Assembly: GCA_964496595.1 (NCBI GenBank)
Contig: CAZCAI010000003.1
Span: 24,477 to 88,476 of the forward strand
Direction of reading: 5' to 3'
Source of the DNA: JAAAOZ01 sp964496595
GTDB lineage: Bacteria; Chloroflexota; Anaerolineae; B4-G1; SLSP01
Length of the DNA: 64,000 nucleotides
In this document: one piece after another, positions 23,368-30,735 of the stretch
Layout: every line of letters starts with the position of its first letter
How positions within the stretch are numbered: the first letter of the stretch is position 1
Translations under genes and position numbers: made by a program
Notes under the pieces: model-generated
What the model saw: only the letters and a program-made list of their open reading frames with translations
Told to the model about the DNA's origin: nothing
Databases searched by the model: none

Positions 23368-24139
23368 AAGTCCGTTCCTCCGGCCCATTGTACGCCTGCG
23401 CTGTCGCCGAGATACGGCGCATCGGGCGTTGGTTGACAAGTTCATCGAAGACGTGGGCGGTCAACCCGACGACGCGCGACATCGCGAAGAAGCCGTTGGC
23501 CATCTCCGGCGGGAAGTCCATCTCGCAGAGCAGCGCCGCGATCCCGCCATCGACGTTGAGCGGCAACGATTTGCCCAGCGCTTCCTGCAATGCGCGCCGA
23601 ATTGCGTGGGCCATCGCTACGTGCGGCCCCGCGAGGCCTGTTTCGTCCGCGATCGCGAAGAGCCGCGCCACGCGGGGATCGTCCGTGTGGATGCGATGGC
23701 CGAAGCCGGGGAGGCGCCGCTTCGCCGCGCGATGCTCCGCGACGATCTCGCCAGCGACCACGACCATCTCCTGGCCCGTCGCTTGATGGCGTGCGACGCC
23801 GTCGTGCAGCACGCGCATACATCCTTCGATGGCGCCGCCGTGATGTTTATTGATAGTCATAATGCCCGCCGCGATCCCCGTCGTGAGCGGCGCGCCACCG
23901 GAAGCCACCGTCCGCGCCGCGAGCGCCGAGGGCGGCGTGCTACCGTGATCCACGCTGGCGACCAAAATCGCGTCCATCACGCGCCCCTCGGCCTCGGAGG
24001 GCAACTCCCCCTTGAGCACCAGATAGACGACGTGCGAAAATGGCGCCTCGCCCATCAACTCATCCAATCGATACCCGCGAATCCAAACCTTATTCGGCTC
24101 GATCTTCGTGATCGGTTGTGACCAGGTTTGTTCTGTCAT
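23363..24139 (-). CDS. Citryl-CoA lyase-like protein (citrate synthase superfamily)
   Basis: A 258-aa short member of the citrate synthase superfamily, the size of stand-alone citryl-CoA lyase and of the C-terminal domain of ATP-citrate lyase; true citrate synthases are far longer. The catalytic triad is present: His in NKHHGGAIEG (99/100), His 148 in GFGHRIHTDDPR, Asp 197 in LNVDGGIAALL. The C-terminal part (FFAMSRVVGLTAHVFDELVNQ) resembles the ATP-citrate lyase end more than that of citrate synthase. Expected reaction: citryl-CoA to acetyl-CoA + oxaloacetate, or the reverse. Directly downstream of the two CoA-ligase genes, as expected for a two-step citrate cleavage/synthesis system. Methylcitryl-CoA or another hydroxyacyl-CoA is an alternative substrate. 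Confidence 0.82.
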   Translation of the reverse strand: MTEQTWSQPITKIEPNKVWIRGYRLDELMGEAPFSHVVYLVLKGELPSEAEGRVMDAILVASVDHGSTPPSALAARTVASGGAPLTTGIAAGIMTINKHHGGAIEGCMRVLHDGVARHQATGQEMVVVAGEIVAEHRAAKRRLPGFGHRIHTDDPRVARLFAIADETGLAGPHVAMAHAIRRALQEALGKSLPLNVDGGIAALLCEMDFPPEMANGFFAMSRVVGLTAHVFDELVNQRPMRRISATAQAYNGPEERTL

Positions 24140-24160
24140 ATATTTTCTCCTTGTAATTAC

Positions 24161-24240
24161 GAGTTGTAAGTTGCAAGTTTAAAGTTCTAAGTTGTTGACC
24201 GAGTGGGCAACTTTCAACGTGCAACTTTGAACTTTTAACT
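24161..24240. repeat. Heptanucleotide arrays forming a large inverted repeat
   Basis: GTTNNAA units (24161-24197) followed by complementary AACTTNN units (24206-24240), able to pair as a hairpin. The stop of the CoA-ligase alpha gene is made by the array. Confidence 0.75.
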
Positions 24241-25137
24241 GATTTTCGCCAGTACATCCTTCGTCGCGCCCGGCAGATCCATAAATTGCTCGACGACCGT
24301 CGCGCCGACCTCGCGCAGGCGCTCGACTTTGCCCTCGTAGGCGCCGCGCCCGCCCTCGACGATGGCGCCGGCGTGCGAGAATCGTGTGCCGCTCTTGGCC
24401 GCCTTCCCGCCGATGTAGGCGATGAGCGGCTTGGTGAACGCGCCCGCCTCGATGAGGTCGGCGACGCGCTCCTCCTGGCTGGTGCCGATCTCGCCGAACA
24501 TCACCACGGCCCGCGTGTCGGGATCGCGCTCGAACTCCAGCATCACGTCGGGATGCGGGAAGCCGACCACCGGGTCGCCGCCGACGTGCACCAGCGTCGT
24601 CGCGCCGATGCCCTCGCGCGCCAGGTAGTAGGCCATCGACGAGGTGATCCCGCCGCTGCGGGAGGCGACGCCCACCGGCCCCTGGAAGAACCACGACCGC
24701 GCCGAGGCCGCGCGTCCGCCGATCATGCCCAGCACCGCCTTGTCGGGACTGAGCACACCCAATGTGTTCGGCCCGATGAAGCGCGCGCCCTTCGCCTGGG
24801 CGCGATTGGCAATAGAAAGTACATCATAAATCGGCACGCGGTCCGGCACGATGACGAGCAATTTCACGCCCGCATCGATGGCCTCCAGCGCGGCACTCTT
24901 GACCAGCGGCGCCGGGATGTAGAGCACGCTGATGTCTACCGGCCCGACGCGCTCCCACGCCTCCGCCACCGTGTCGAAAACCGGAATGTCGTGTACCTCC
25001 TGCCCGCCGCGCCCCGGCGTCACCCCCGCGACGACATTCGTGCCGTAATTCACCATCAACTGCGTCCGCGTACTCCCCTCACGTCCGGTGATGCCTTGGA
25101 CTAAGACTCGTTTGGATTGATCAATTAGTATCGACAT
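24235..25137 (-). CDS. Succinyl-/citryl-CoA ligase alpha subunit family
   Basis: CoA-binding and phosphohistidine subunit (300 aa) of an ADP-forming acyl-CoA ligase. Visible: CoA-binding Rossmann start VLVQGITGREGSTRTQLMV (residues 11-29), GVTPGRGGQ, IGPNTLGV (about 139), SRSGGITSSMAYYL (about 158), GEIGTSQEE (about 214), and active His about 252 in TRFSHAGAIVEGG. In other organisms the same fold serves succinyl-CoA, malyl-CoA and citryl-CoA ligases. Here it is directly upstream of the citryl-CoA-lyase-like gene, so citryl-CoA is a good candidate. It is separated from its beta subunit by the S23-type gene and heptamer arrays. Confidence 0.85.
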   Translation of the reverse strand: MSILIDQSKRVLVQGITGREGSTRTQLMVNYGTNVVAGVTPGRGGQEVHDIPVFDTVAEAWERVGPVDISVLYIPAPLVKSAALEAIDAGVKLLVIVPDRVPIYDVLSIANRAQAKGARFIGPNTLGVLSPDKAVLGMIGGRAASARSWFFQGPVGVASRSGGITSSMAYYLAREGIGATTLVHVGGDPVVGFPHPDVMLEFERDPDTRAVVMFGEIGTSQEERVADLIEAGAFTKPLIAYIGGKAAKSGTRFSHAGAIVEGGRGAYEGKVERLREVGATVVEQFMDLPGATKDVLAKIS

Positions 25138-25153
25138 ATTATTCTCCTGTAGC

Positions 25154-25186
25154 CAGTTGAAAGTTGCAAGTTAAAGGTTGAAAGTT
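25154..25186. repeat. Heptanucleotide array, GTTNNAA type
   Basis: Units GTTGAAA, GTTGCAA, GTTAAAG, GTTGAAA between the alpha-ligase gene and the S23-type gene. It faces a complementary array at 25576-25610. Confidence 0.75.
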
Positions 25187-25188
25187 GA

Positions 25189-25563
25189 TCAGCGATTAGG
25201 ATGATCCTTCAGATACGCGATCAGACCGGCGATGAGGCGGCTTGTTTCACTTGCAAGCGCGTAGATGGCGTTGAATTCCTCTTGGGAAATGTAATCCTGA
25301 TCCAGCGCGATGTAGCCCTGCGCCCGCACCTCACCGCACGAGGCTTTGGCGATATACAGGTAACGGATAAAGGTACGGTTGTTCTGGCTCTCAAAGCCCT
25401 CGGCGATATTCGATATCACGGAGACCGCCGCGCGGCGCATCTGATCTCGTAACCCAAAGTCACGACTGAACGCTCCTTTCTTTGTCGCCGAATATACCAA
25501 TCGACACAACTCGCGCCCTCGCTGCCAACTCTTGATGTCCTCAAACCTCTCAAAAACAGCCAT
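25189..25563 (-). CDS. Four-helix-bundle protein (S23 / 23S rRNA intervening-sequence type)
   Basis: A 124-aa all-helical protein of the S23/IVP family, recognised by FEDIKSWQRGRELCRLVY at the start, FGLRDQMRRAAVSVISNIAEG (middle; key residues DQMRRA and SNIAEG), and RYLYIAKASCGEVRAQ. First described as ORFs in 23S rRNA intervening sequences; related proteins accompany diversity-generating retroelements. Here neither rRNA nor a reverse transcriptase is near. It separates the ligase alpha and beta genes and is bracketed by heptamer arrays in opposite orientation, which suggests it arrived as an insert. Role unknown, possibly nucleic-acid binding. Confidence 0.85.
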   Translation of the reverse strand: MAVFERFEDIKSWQRGRELCRLVYSATKKGAFSRDFGLRDQMRRAAVSVISNIAEGFESQNNRTFIRYLYIAKASCGEVRAQGYIALDQDYISQEEFNAIYALASETSRLIAGLIAYLKDHPNR

Positions 25564-25575
25564 GCTCCCTTCCTT

Positions 25576-25610
25576 TAGTTTTCAACTTTCAACTTGTAAC
25601 TTTAAACTTC
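25576..25610. repeat. Heptanucleotide array, AACTTNN type
   Basis: Complement of the array at 25154-25186, on the other side of the S23-type gene. It provides the stop codon of the ligase beta gene. Confidence 0.75.
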
Positions 25611-27152
25611 ACCCAACCCCGGTATCGGTAGTGCGATGCGCCCGCCGCCCGCGCCATACAAGAAACAATCGACCTCACAGGCCAGGCACTCGATGCAGCC
25701 GCCCTTCTTGGCCTCCTCGCGACTGATGGTGAGTACCGGCGCGCCTGCATCGTTCAGCTTGAGGATCTGCGGCACGCACGCCGCGATGCAGGCCTTGCTC
25801 TCGCAGGTCACGCAGATGTCGTGATCGTACGTCACAGTCCCATCAGTTATCGTCTTAAAACGGTAAGGTTGCTGAGGTTCGCGCTTCTCCACGATGGAAC
25901 TTTCAACTTTCAACTTTCCAACTTTCAACTTCTTTATCAGTGCATCGAGCCGCTCGGCGCAGAAATCGGGCGAATCGTCCTTCTTGTAGCCCTCGACCGG
26001 CGCTGGGACGTGGCCGTTGATGGCCTCCAAAATCTCGACGGCCTTGTCCTCCGCGTTGCCGCCCAGCCGAATGACGACCGGCACGTCGATCTGCTCCTCC
26101 AGGAAGGCCTTGACCAGCCCGCGCGCCGAGTGGAATTGTTCCTGGCTGGCGACGCCGGAGCCGGAGCCGAAGTAGCCATCGATGGGGCCGACGGCCATGA
26201 TGATCTTCGCGGCGCGGTAGACTTTGCTGGCCGGCGGATTGCCGCTCGTATCGACGAACGTGGCGATCTTGTAGCCCTGGCGCAACACGGCGTCCATGCT
26301 CATCATCGAGCCGCCGCCGCCCGCGCCGTGGAATCCGATGTAGCCCTCGCCCCTCTCAAACTCCTTAGCGTCAGCCGCCATCTGGATGAAGTAGAAGGTC
26401 CCGCGATAGTCGTCCGCCTCCACCGCGTAGGCGATCTTCTCCAGCTCGGTCGGCGGGCGGTCGTACTCGCGGGCAATCTCGATGCCCAGTTCCGGGTGGC
26501 GGAAGACGGCGTAATCGTCCACCGTGATGCGACAATCGGCGGCGTAGAGCTTGCTGTCCGTCGTCAGCGCCAGCGGATTGATCTCGGCGGCGCGCGCCTC
26601 GTAGGTGATCGCTGCCTCATAGAGCTTGGCCAAGATCCCGCCCACATTGCGCTGCAATCGCCCGCTCAGCCCCGCCGCCCGCGCCAGATCGCGCGCCTGA
26701 TAGTCGTGAAAGCCGTAGGTCACATCGACCGTGGTGGTTGCCACGGCGTCGGGATGCGCGGCGGCGATCTCCTCGATGCCGGTGCCGCCCACGCTGGAAA
26801 ACATCACCAGCGGCGCTTGCGAGCGGTCATCGACGATGATACTGGCGAAAAACTCCCGCTCGATATTTAGCTGCTCCTCGATGAGCACCTGCTGCACCGT
26901 GATCCCTTTGACCTTCATTCCCAACATCTCGCCGGCGAGCGCGGCGGCCTCGTCGGGCGTGGCCGCGCGCTTGATCCCGCCGAGATTGGCCCGGCCCGTC
27001 GTCCACACCTGCGCCTTGACCATCACCGGCTTGCCGACCGTCTCGGCGACGGCGCGCGCTTCCTCCGGCGTCGAAGCCACCCCGCCCACCGGCGTGGGGA
27101 TTTTGAATGAGTTAAGTAGCGTTTTTCCCTGATACTCGTGCAATCGCGCCAT
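25602..27152 (-). CDS. Acyl-CoA ligase beta subunit fused to a ferredoxin-like domain
   Basis: A 516-aa fusion. Residues about 2-235 are the ATP-grasp of succinyl-CoA-synthetase beta type (ARLHEYQGKTLLNSF; KAQVWTTGRANLGGI; EINPLALT); 240-400 are the ligase/flavodoxin-like domain (GAGGGGSMMSMDAV; RLGGNAEDKAVEIL). Then comes a linker (about 407-420, KKLKVGKLKVE) encoded by a heptanucleotide array, and a C-terminal domain with CVTCESKACIAAC (about 447) and CIECLACEVDC (about 484), the Cys spacing of a FixX-like/2x[4Fe-4S] ferredoxin, ending in GGGRIALPIPG. ATG 27152 follows GGAGGTAG. Ordinary succinyl-CoA synthetases have no ferredoxin domain. The ligase assignment is firm; citryl-CoA as product and the role of the Fe-S domain are inference. 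Confidence 0.85.
   Translation of the reverse strand: MARLHEYQGKTLLNSFKIPTPVGGVASTPEEARAVAETVGKPVMVKAQVWTTGRANLGGIKRAATPDEAAALAGEMLGMKVKGITVQQVLIEEQLNIEREFFASIIVDDRSQAPLVMFSSVGGTGIEEIAAAHPDAVATTTVDVTYGFHDYQARDLARAAGLSGRLQRNVGGILAKLYEAAITYEARAAEINPLALTTDSKLYAADCRITVDDYAVFRHPELGIEIAREYDRPPTELEKIAYAVEADDYRGTFYFIQMAADAKEFERGEGYIGFHGAGGGGSMMSMDAVLRQGYKIATFVDTSGNPPASKVYRAAKIIMAVGPIDGYFGSGSGVASQEQFHSARGLVKAFLEEQIDVPVVIRLGGNAEDKAVEILEAINGHVPAPVEGYKKDDSPDFCAERLDALIKKLKVGKLKVESSIVEKREPQQPYRFKTITDGTVTYDHDICVTCESKACIAACVPQILKLNDAGAPVLTISREEAKKGGCIECLACEVDCFLYGAGGGRIALPIPGLGEV
25898..25932. repeat. Heptanucleotide array inside the ligase beta gene
   Basis: AACTTTC units with 7-7-8-7 spacing, in frame, encoding the KKLKVGKLKVE linker between the ligase and ferredoxin-like domains. 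One unit is 8 bp long. Confidence 0.8.
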
Positions 27153-27209
27153 AAATTCTACCTCCATTCGATTCTTGGATCAGATATTTAGGAAATCTTT
27201 CCGGTAGTC

Positions 27210-27247
27210 GATTCTGGAATTTGGAATTGCGAATTGCGAATAATGCT
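27210..27247. repeat. Heptanucleotide array, GAATTNN type
   Basis: Units GATTCTG, GAATTTG, GAATTGC, GAATTGC, GAATAAT upstream of the ligase beta gene; same type as at 5200-5318. Confidence 0.7.
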
Positions 27248-27298
27248 GTCGGAAAAAGATTCACAGTTCGCAGTTTGTCGTTTTTATAATTTAATAAA

Positions 27299-27360
27299 AA
27301 CGGGCAAATCTGCCTATGCGATCTCAAGCTCCAGATCTAAGGACAGAAGATTTGCCCGTT
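27299..27360 (-). terminator. Terminator after the VIT/VWA gene
   Basis: 13-bp perfect inverted repeat (27299-27311 with 27348-27360), loop 36 nt; on the minus strand the 3' arm runs into TTTTTATT. Loop length is unusually long for a terminator. Confidence 0.6.
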
Positions 27361-27459
27361 GATTTCTAACACTCCATACTCAAAATGTAATCAATATTGA
27401 CATCCGCAGGAAGTGACAAACTGCCTCATTCCAAGTGAGACACCAAACAGATGCACCGA

Positions 27460-30003
27460 CTACACCTTGAGCATGAGTTCGAAGCGCGGCGGATTGGCAG
27501 CCCACACACCTTCGGGATCGCTGAGGACGATTTTGACCACATCCCCCTGGCGACGGCGCAGGTTGAGCGGGCGCGCGCCGCCGCCCCGGATCAGATCGGA
27601 GAGGCGGATGGTCGCGCGCGGTAGCGCCAGGTCGCCCACGAAGATGAGGAGTTTGAGATCGCGGCCCAGCGCGCGCGGCTGGGGCGTCGGCCCGTCAAAT
27701 CGCACAGCGACCTGAGAAAGGGTCGCCGGGGCAGGCAGTTGATCCTTCTGGACTGAGTCCATCAGGACAGCCTGGCCCTGCTCCCACGTCGGCGCGCCGG
27801 AGAAGACGACGATATCGCCGCCTGCGGGTTGCTGCTTCGGTCGGGATAGAGACGCCGTGACCGCCGGGGAGGGAGGCAGTGCAGCCAGCACCCTTTCGGC
27901 AAAGCCCATACTCGCATCGCGGGTGACGGCGGCGTCCGGCATCGATTTCGCCATCCTCCCGCGCCCGCCGCCCACACTAAACGAAGGCGAGAGGAAGCTC
28001 TCATCCCAGCCGGCGGGCAGCGCGTTGGCGACGATGGTCGCGCCCTCGATAGGTGCGCCGGCCTCCTGGCGCACGGCGATGAAAGCCGTCTCCGCGCAAG
28101 CGATGCCGTACTCTAACGATTCGCGCACCAGCAGGGGACGCAGCGCTTCCTGTGCATCTTGGAGCGCGTTTTCGGCATAGACGGTCTCTTTTGCCAGCAC
28201 CTCGTCGGCGTCGTAGCCCATCTCTTTGAGTCGGGTGCGGAGCGTCGCCGGCTGGTAGCGCGCGTTGATCAGGTACTCCAACGCCGTCAGCCGGCCCGCG
28301 CCGAAGAGCGCCTTGAGCGCCGGGCGATGCGCCGCCAATGCCTCATCACGGCTGACGGTCTGCGAAAAGGCCGTCTCTTTTCCGTTCGTCACACGGAAGG
28401 TAATCTCTTCGTCATCCCCCAACGGCGCCCGCCCGGCCACCCAGACGGCGCGACCGCAGGGCAGATCGCCCACGTCGATGACCGTCTCGCCCTTATCCGC
28501 CACCACGTTGCGACCGGCGGTGAGGCCGCCGCCCCGGTCGATCTTTAGGCGGAGGTCGGTCAGCACCGGCTCGGCCCAATCGGCCAGCACGCCCTCCAGC
28601 GCCGTGGTGATATCCTCTTCGTCGGGGTTGCTGGTGAGGAAGTAGGCCTGGCCGCCGCCGCGCTCGGCCAGCTCGTTGGCGACCTGGCTGTTGGGCGCGG
28701 CATCGATGCAGATCACGCTGATGCGGCGGCGCGGCTCTTTTTGAGCCTCGGCATCGGCCAGACGGAAGATGCGCCCGGCGTCGGAGACCTGTGCGTCGGT
28801 GACGACTAAGACGTGGCGCGAGCGCTCGGCGTGGTTGCGGCGCTTGAGCGCCAACGCCTGCTCCAGCGCGATGCCCAAATTGGTGCCGCCGCTGTCGCGG
28901 TTTTTATCGAGATAACGGGCCGCCGCGTCGAGTTTGGCTTCGGTGGCGGGTTGGGGCTGGCGCGCGAACCATTTGGTTGAGTTGTGGAAGAGGCCCAGGT
29001 CGAAGAGGTCGTGCGGCAGGAGGCTGCCCAAGAAGCTGTTGACCGTCCAATCGGACGCCGCCCACTTGGCCCCGCTCATCGAGCCGGAGTGATCCACCAG
29101 CAGGATGACCTCGCGGGGCACGCCCGTGCCCGGCTCGTGGGTCGCGGGCGGCGCGATGAGCGCCAGGAAGTAGAGGTCGTCGGATTCGGCGTCGGTGTGG
29201 AGGAGCACGCTCAGCGCCGGGCGATCCGGCGCCTGGCGCGGCGACCATTGCAGCACGAAGTCGCGGTCGGGGAGCGCCTCCCCGGCCTCCAGCCGGACGC
29301 GGTGATCTTGCTCGCCTTGATCTCCGGTCGTCGTCACGTCAAGCGCGTGGGTGGGGCTGTGGACGGCGTCGGCGGCGCGGAGCGCCACATCCAGCGAGAA
29401 GCGATGGCCGGGATCGCGCAGGAGCGCCAGCGGCTGGCCGTGAGCGTGCCGCGCGCCCAGTTCATCCTCGCGGACGTAGCGGGGCGCGGTGGTCAGCGGC
29501 GCCCGTAGCAGCCACCCGGCCTGATCCGCCTGGGCGCGCGCCAACTGGACGTAGTCCGTCTCGATGACGACATCCTCATCCGGCCGCACGCCCGCCACGC
29601 GCAGCGTGAAGACATCGGGCGACTCGCGCGTGAGCAGGGCCGCTTGCTTGTGCTCTTCCACGGCCTCGGCGTACTCCTGCTCCGCCGACTCGCGCTCCTT
29701 AAGCTCCGTGGCGATCTCGACCTCGCCGAAGCGCACGGTCACGTGGGTCACCGCCGCGTCGCCCGGCAGCGGGAATCGATAGATCACCTCCAAGACCTTG
29801 TCGCAGACCTCGCTGCTGTAGCCGTAGGTCTGGACTAAGGTCAGCGCTGCCAGCGGCCCGGTAATCTCGCCGCGAAGCCGGGTATGTTTGAGCGGCACAA
29901 AAAGCTGTTCTTCCGGCGCTTCTTTTTCATCCCCATCGCTCACGACCTCCAGCAGGCCAAAACCATCGGGCCGTGAGTTGTAATACGCCTGCTTGTTGAA
30001 CAT
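27460..30003 (-). CDS. VIT and von Willebrand A domain protein
   Basis: An 847-aa protein without a clear signal peptide. A VIT domain (about 35-160; LRGEITGPLAALTLVQTYG, FPLPGDAAVTHVTVRFG) precedes a VWA domain (about 298-480) with an intact MIDAS start, LLVDHSGSMSGAKW, and a later TDAQVSD. The C-terminal 350 residues have no recognised domain. VIT-VWA proteins occur in inter-alpha-trypsin inhibitors and as uncharacterised bacterial proteins, probably acting in metal-dependent protein-protein binding. It lies between the mutase/toxin pair and the CoA-ligase genes but carries its own terminator. Confidence 0.88.
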   Translation of the reverse strand: MFNKQAYYNSRPDGFGLLEVVSDGDEKEAPEEQLFVPLKHTRLRGEITGPLAALTLVQTYGYSSEVCDKVLEVIYRFPLPGDAAVTHVTVRFGEVEIATELKERESAEQEYAEAVEEHKQAALLTRESPDVFTLRVAGVRPDEDVVIETDYVQLARAQADQAGWLLRAPLTTAPRYVREDELGARHAHGQPLALLRDPGHRFSLDVALRAADAVHSPTHALDVTTTGDQGEQDHRVRLEAGEALPDRDFVLQWSPRQAPDRPALSVLLHTDAESDDLYFLALIAPPATHEPGTGVPREVILLVDHSGSMSGAKWAASDWTVNSFLGSLLPHDLFDLGLFHNSTKWFARQPQPATEAKLDAAARYLDKNRDSGGTNLGIALEQALALKRRNHAERSRHVLVVTDAQVSDAGRIFRLADAEAQKEPRRRISVICIDAAPNSQVANELAERGGGQAYFLTSNPDEEDITTALEGVLADWAEPVLTDLRLKIDRGGGLTAGRNVVADKGETVIDVGDLPCGRAVWVAGRAPLGDDEEITFRVTNGKETAFSQTVSRDEALAAHRPALKALFGAGRLTALEYLINARYQPATLRTRLKEMGYDADEVLAKETVYAENALQDAQEALRPLLVRESLEYGIACAETAFIAVRQEAGAPIEGATIVANALPAGWDESFLSPSFSVGGGRGRMAKSMPDAAVTRDASMGFAERVLAALPPSPAVTASLSRPKQQPAGGDIVVFSGAPTWEQGQAVLMDSVQKDQLPAPATLSQVAVRFDGPTPQPRALGRDLKLLIFVGDLALPRATIRLSDLIRGGGARPLNLRRRQGDVVKIVLSDPEGVWAANPPRFELMLKV

Positions 30004-30032
30004 GTTACCCTCCGAAAGTTACTGAACCAGTT

Positions 30033-30455
30033 CTATGACTCGGTTGGCGGCCAAAGCTGGAAGCCGGCCTGTGCAAAATGCTTGTCAAATGTAAAAGCCT
30101 GCGCAATTCCCAGATGGCGCATCAAAGTAAAGCTGGTGCAATCTGTAAAAGCCCAGCTTTTATCGTGGTATTGTTTGAATAACTGCCATGCGTTTTCCCA
30201 CAAAACTTCATCCACGCGCACCAGGGTAACATATTGACTCTGACGTACGGCTTCACCAAAGGTCACAGCAGCTTGATGACCAGCATGGTACCGCAACAAT
30301 GTGAGCGTTTCATCCAACACATAATCGGTGGTGACAAATGCTACACGTTGATTGATCAAGGAAGCTATCGCCTGTTTGGCGCTGGTGTGCCAACGATCAT
30401 CCGCATCGTAATACGCGGCCCATGCACTGGTATCTACGAAGAATCGCTTAAACAT
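30033..30455 (-). CDS. PIN-domain toxin no. 2
   Basis: Predicted RNase toxin (140 aa). PIN acids visible: D8 in FFVDTSAW, E about 48 in YVLDETLTLL, Asp in AFTDCTSF (about 104), and Asp in FTFDKHF near the C-terminus. ATG 30455 is chosen because it overlaps the end of the upstream antitoxin gene by 8 bp; an ORF reading further upstream would overlap most of that gene. The C-terminus FQLWPPTES is typical of this PIN subgroup. Confidence 0.85.
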   Translation of the reverse strand: MFKRFFVDTSAWAAYYDADDRWHTSAKQAIASLINQRVAFVTTDYVLDETLTLLRYHAGHQAAVTFGEAVRQSQYVTLVRVDEVLWENAWQLFKQYHDKSWAFTDCTSFTLMRHLGIAQAFTFDKHFAQAGFQLWPPTES

Positions 30456-30732
30456 CGTCGGAGTCCCGATCCCGTATATAAAGGTACTGGTCGTGATGCG
30501 TGGAAAGGTCGCCAACGCCGCTTGCGGCAGCGCCTCCAATTTGTAGCAGCGGATCATCCGCCCGCAACATTGGAACCTCGGTGTTGATGACCCGCTCGAT
30601 TTGGGCGATGTACTCGGCGACCGCTTCCCAAATCTGATGCTCTACAGAAGCGCCGCCGGTCTGGCTGATTTTCTTTAGTTGATCAAACAGTTCTCGCGGC
30701 AATGATATTTCTGTGCGTATCATCTCGCTCAT
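30448..30732 (-). CDS. Ribbon-helix-helix-like antitoxin
   Basis: A 94-aa protein with an N-terminal RHH/CopG-like segment (MIRTEISLPRELFDQLKKIS) followed by a helix (QIWEAVAEYIAQIERV) and an acidic C-terminal tail (IRDRDSDDV) likely to bind the toxin. It overlaps the PIN gene by 8 bp and is only 3 bp after the mutase stop, so it may be cotranscribed with the mutase. Confidence 0.75.
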   Translation of the reverse strand: MSEMIRTEISLPRELFDQLKKISQTGGASVEHQIWEAVAEYIAQIERVINTEVPMLRADDPLLQIGGAAASGVGDLSTHHDQYLYIRDRDSDDV

Positions 30733-30735
30733 AGG

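Noticed and set aside
23363..24139. Ordinary citrate synthase
   Set aside because: At 258 aa it lacks the large N-terminal part of citrate synthases, and its C-terminal part is closer to the ATP-citrate-lyase end; citryl-CoA lyase fits better.
27299..27360. Riboswitch upstream of the ligase beta gene
   Set aside because: The 13-bp stem with T-run is oriented to end the VIT/VWA transcript on the minus strand; no conserved aptamer core was seen.
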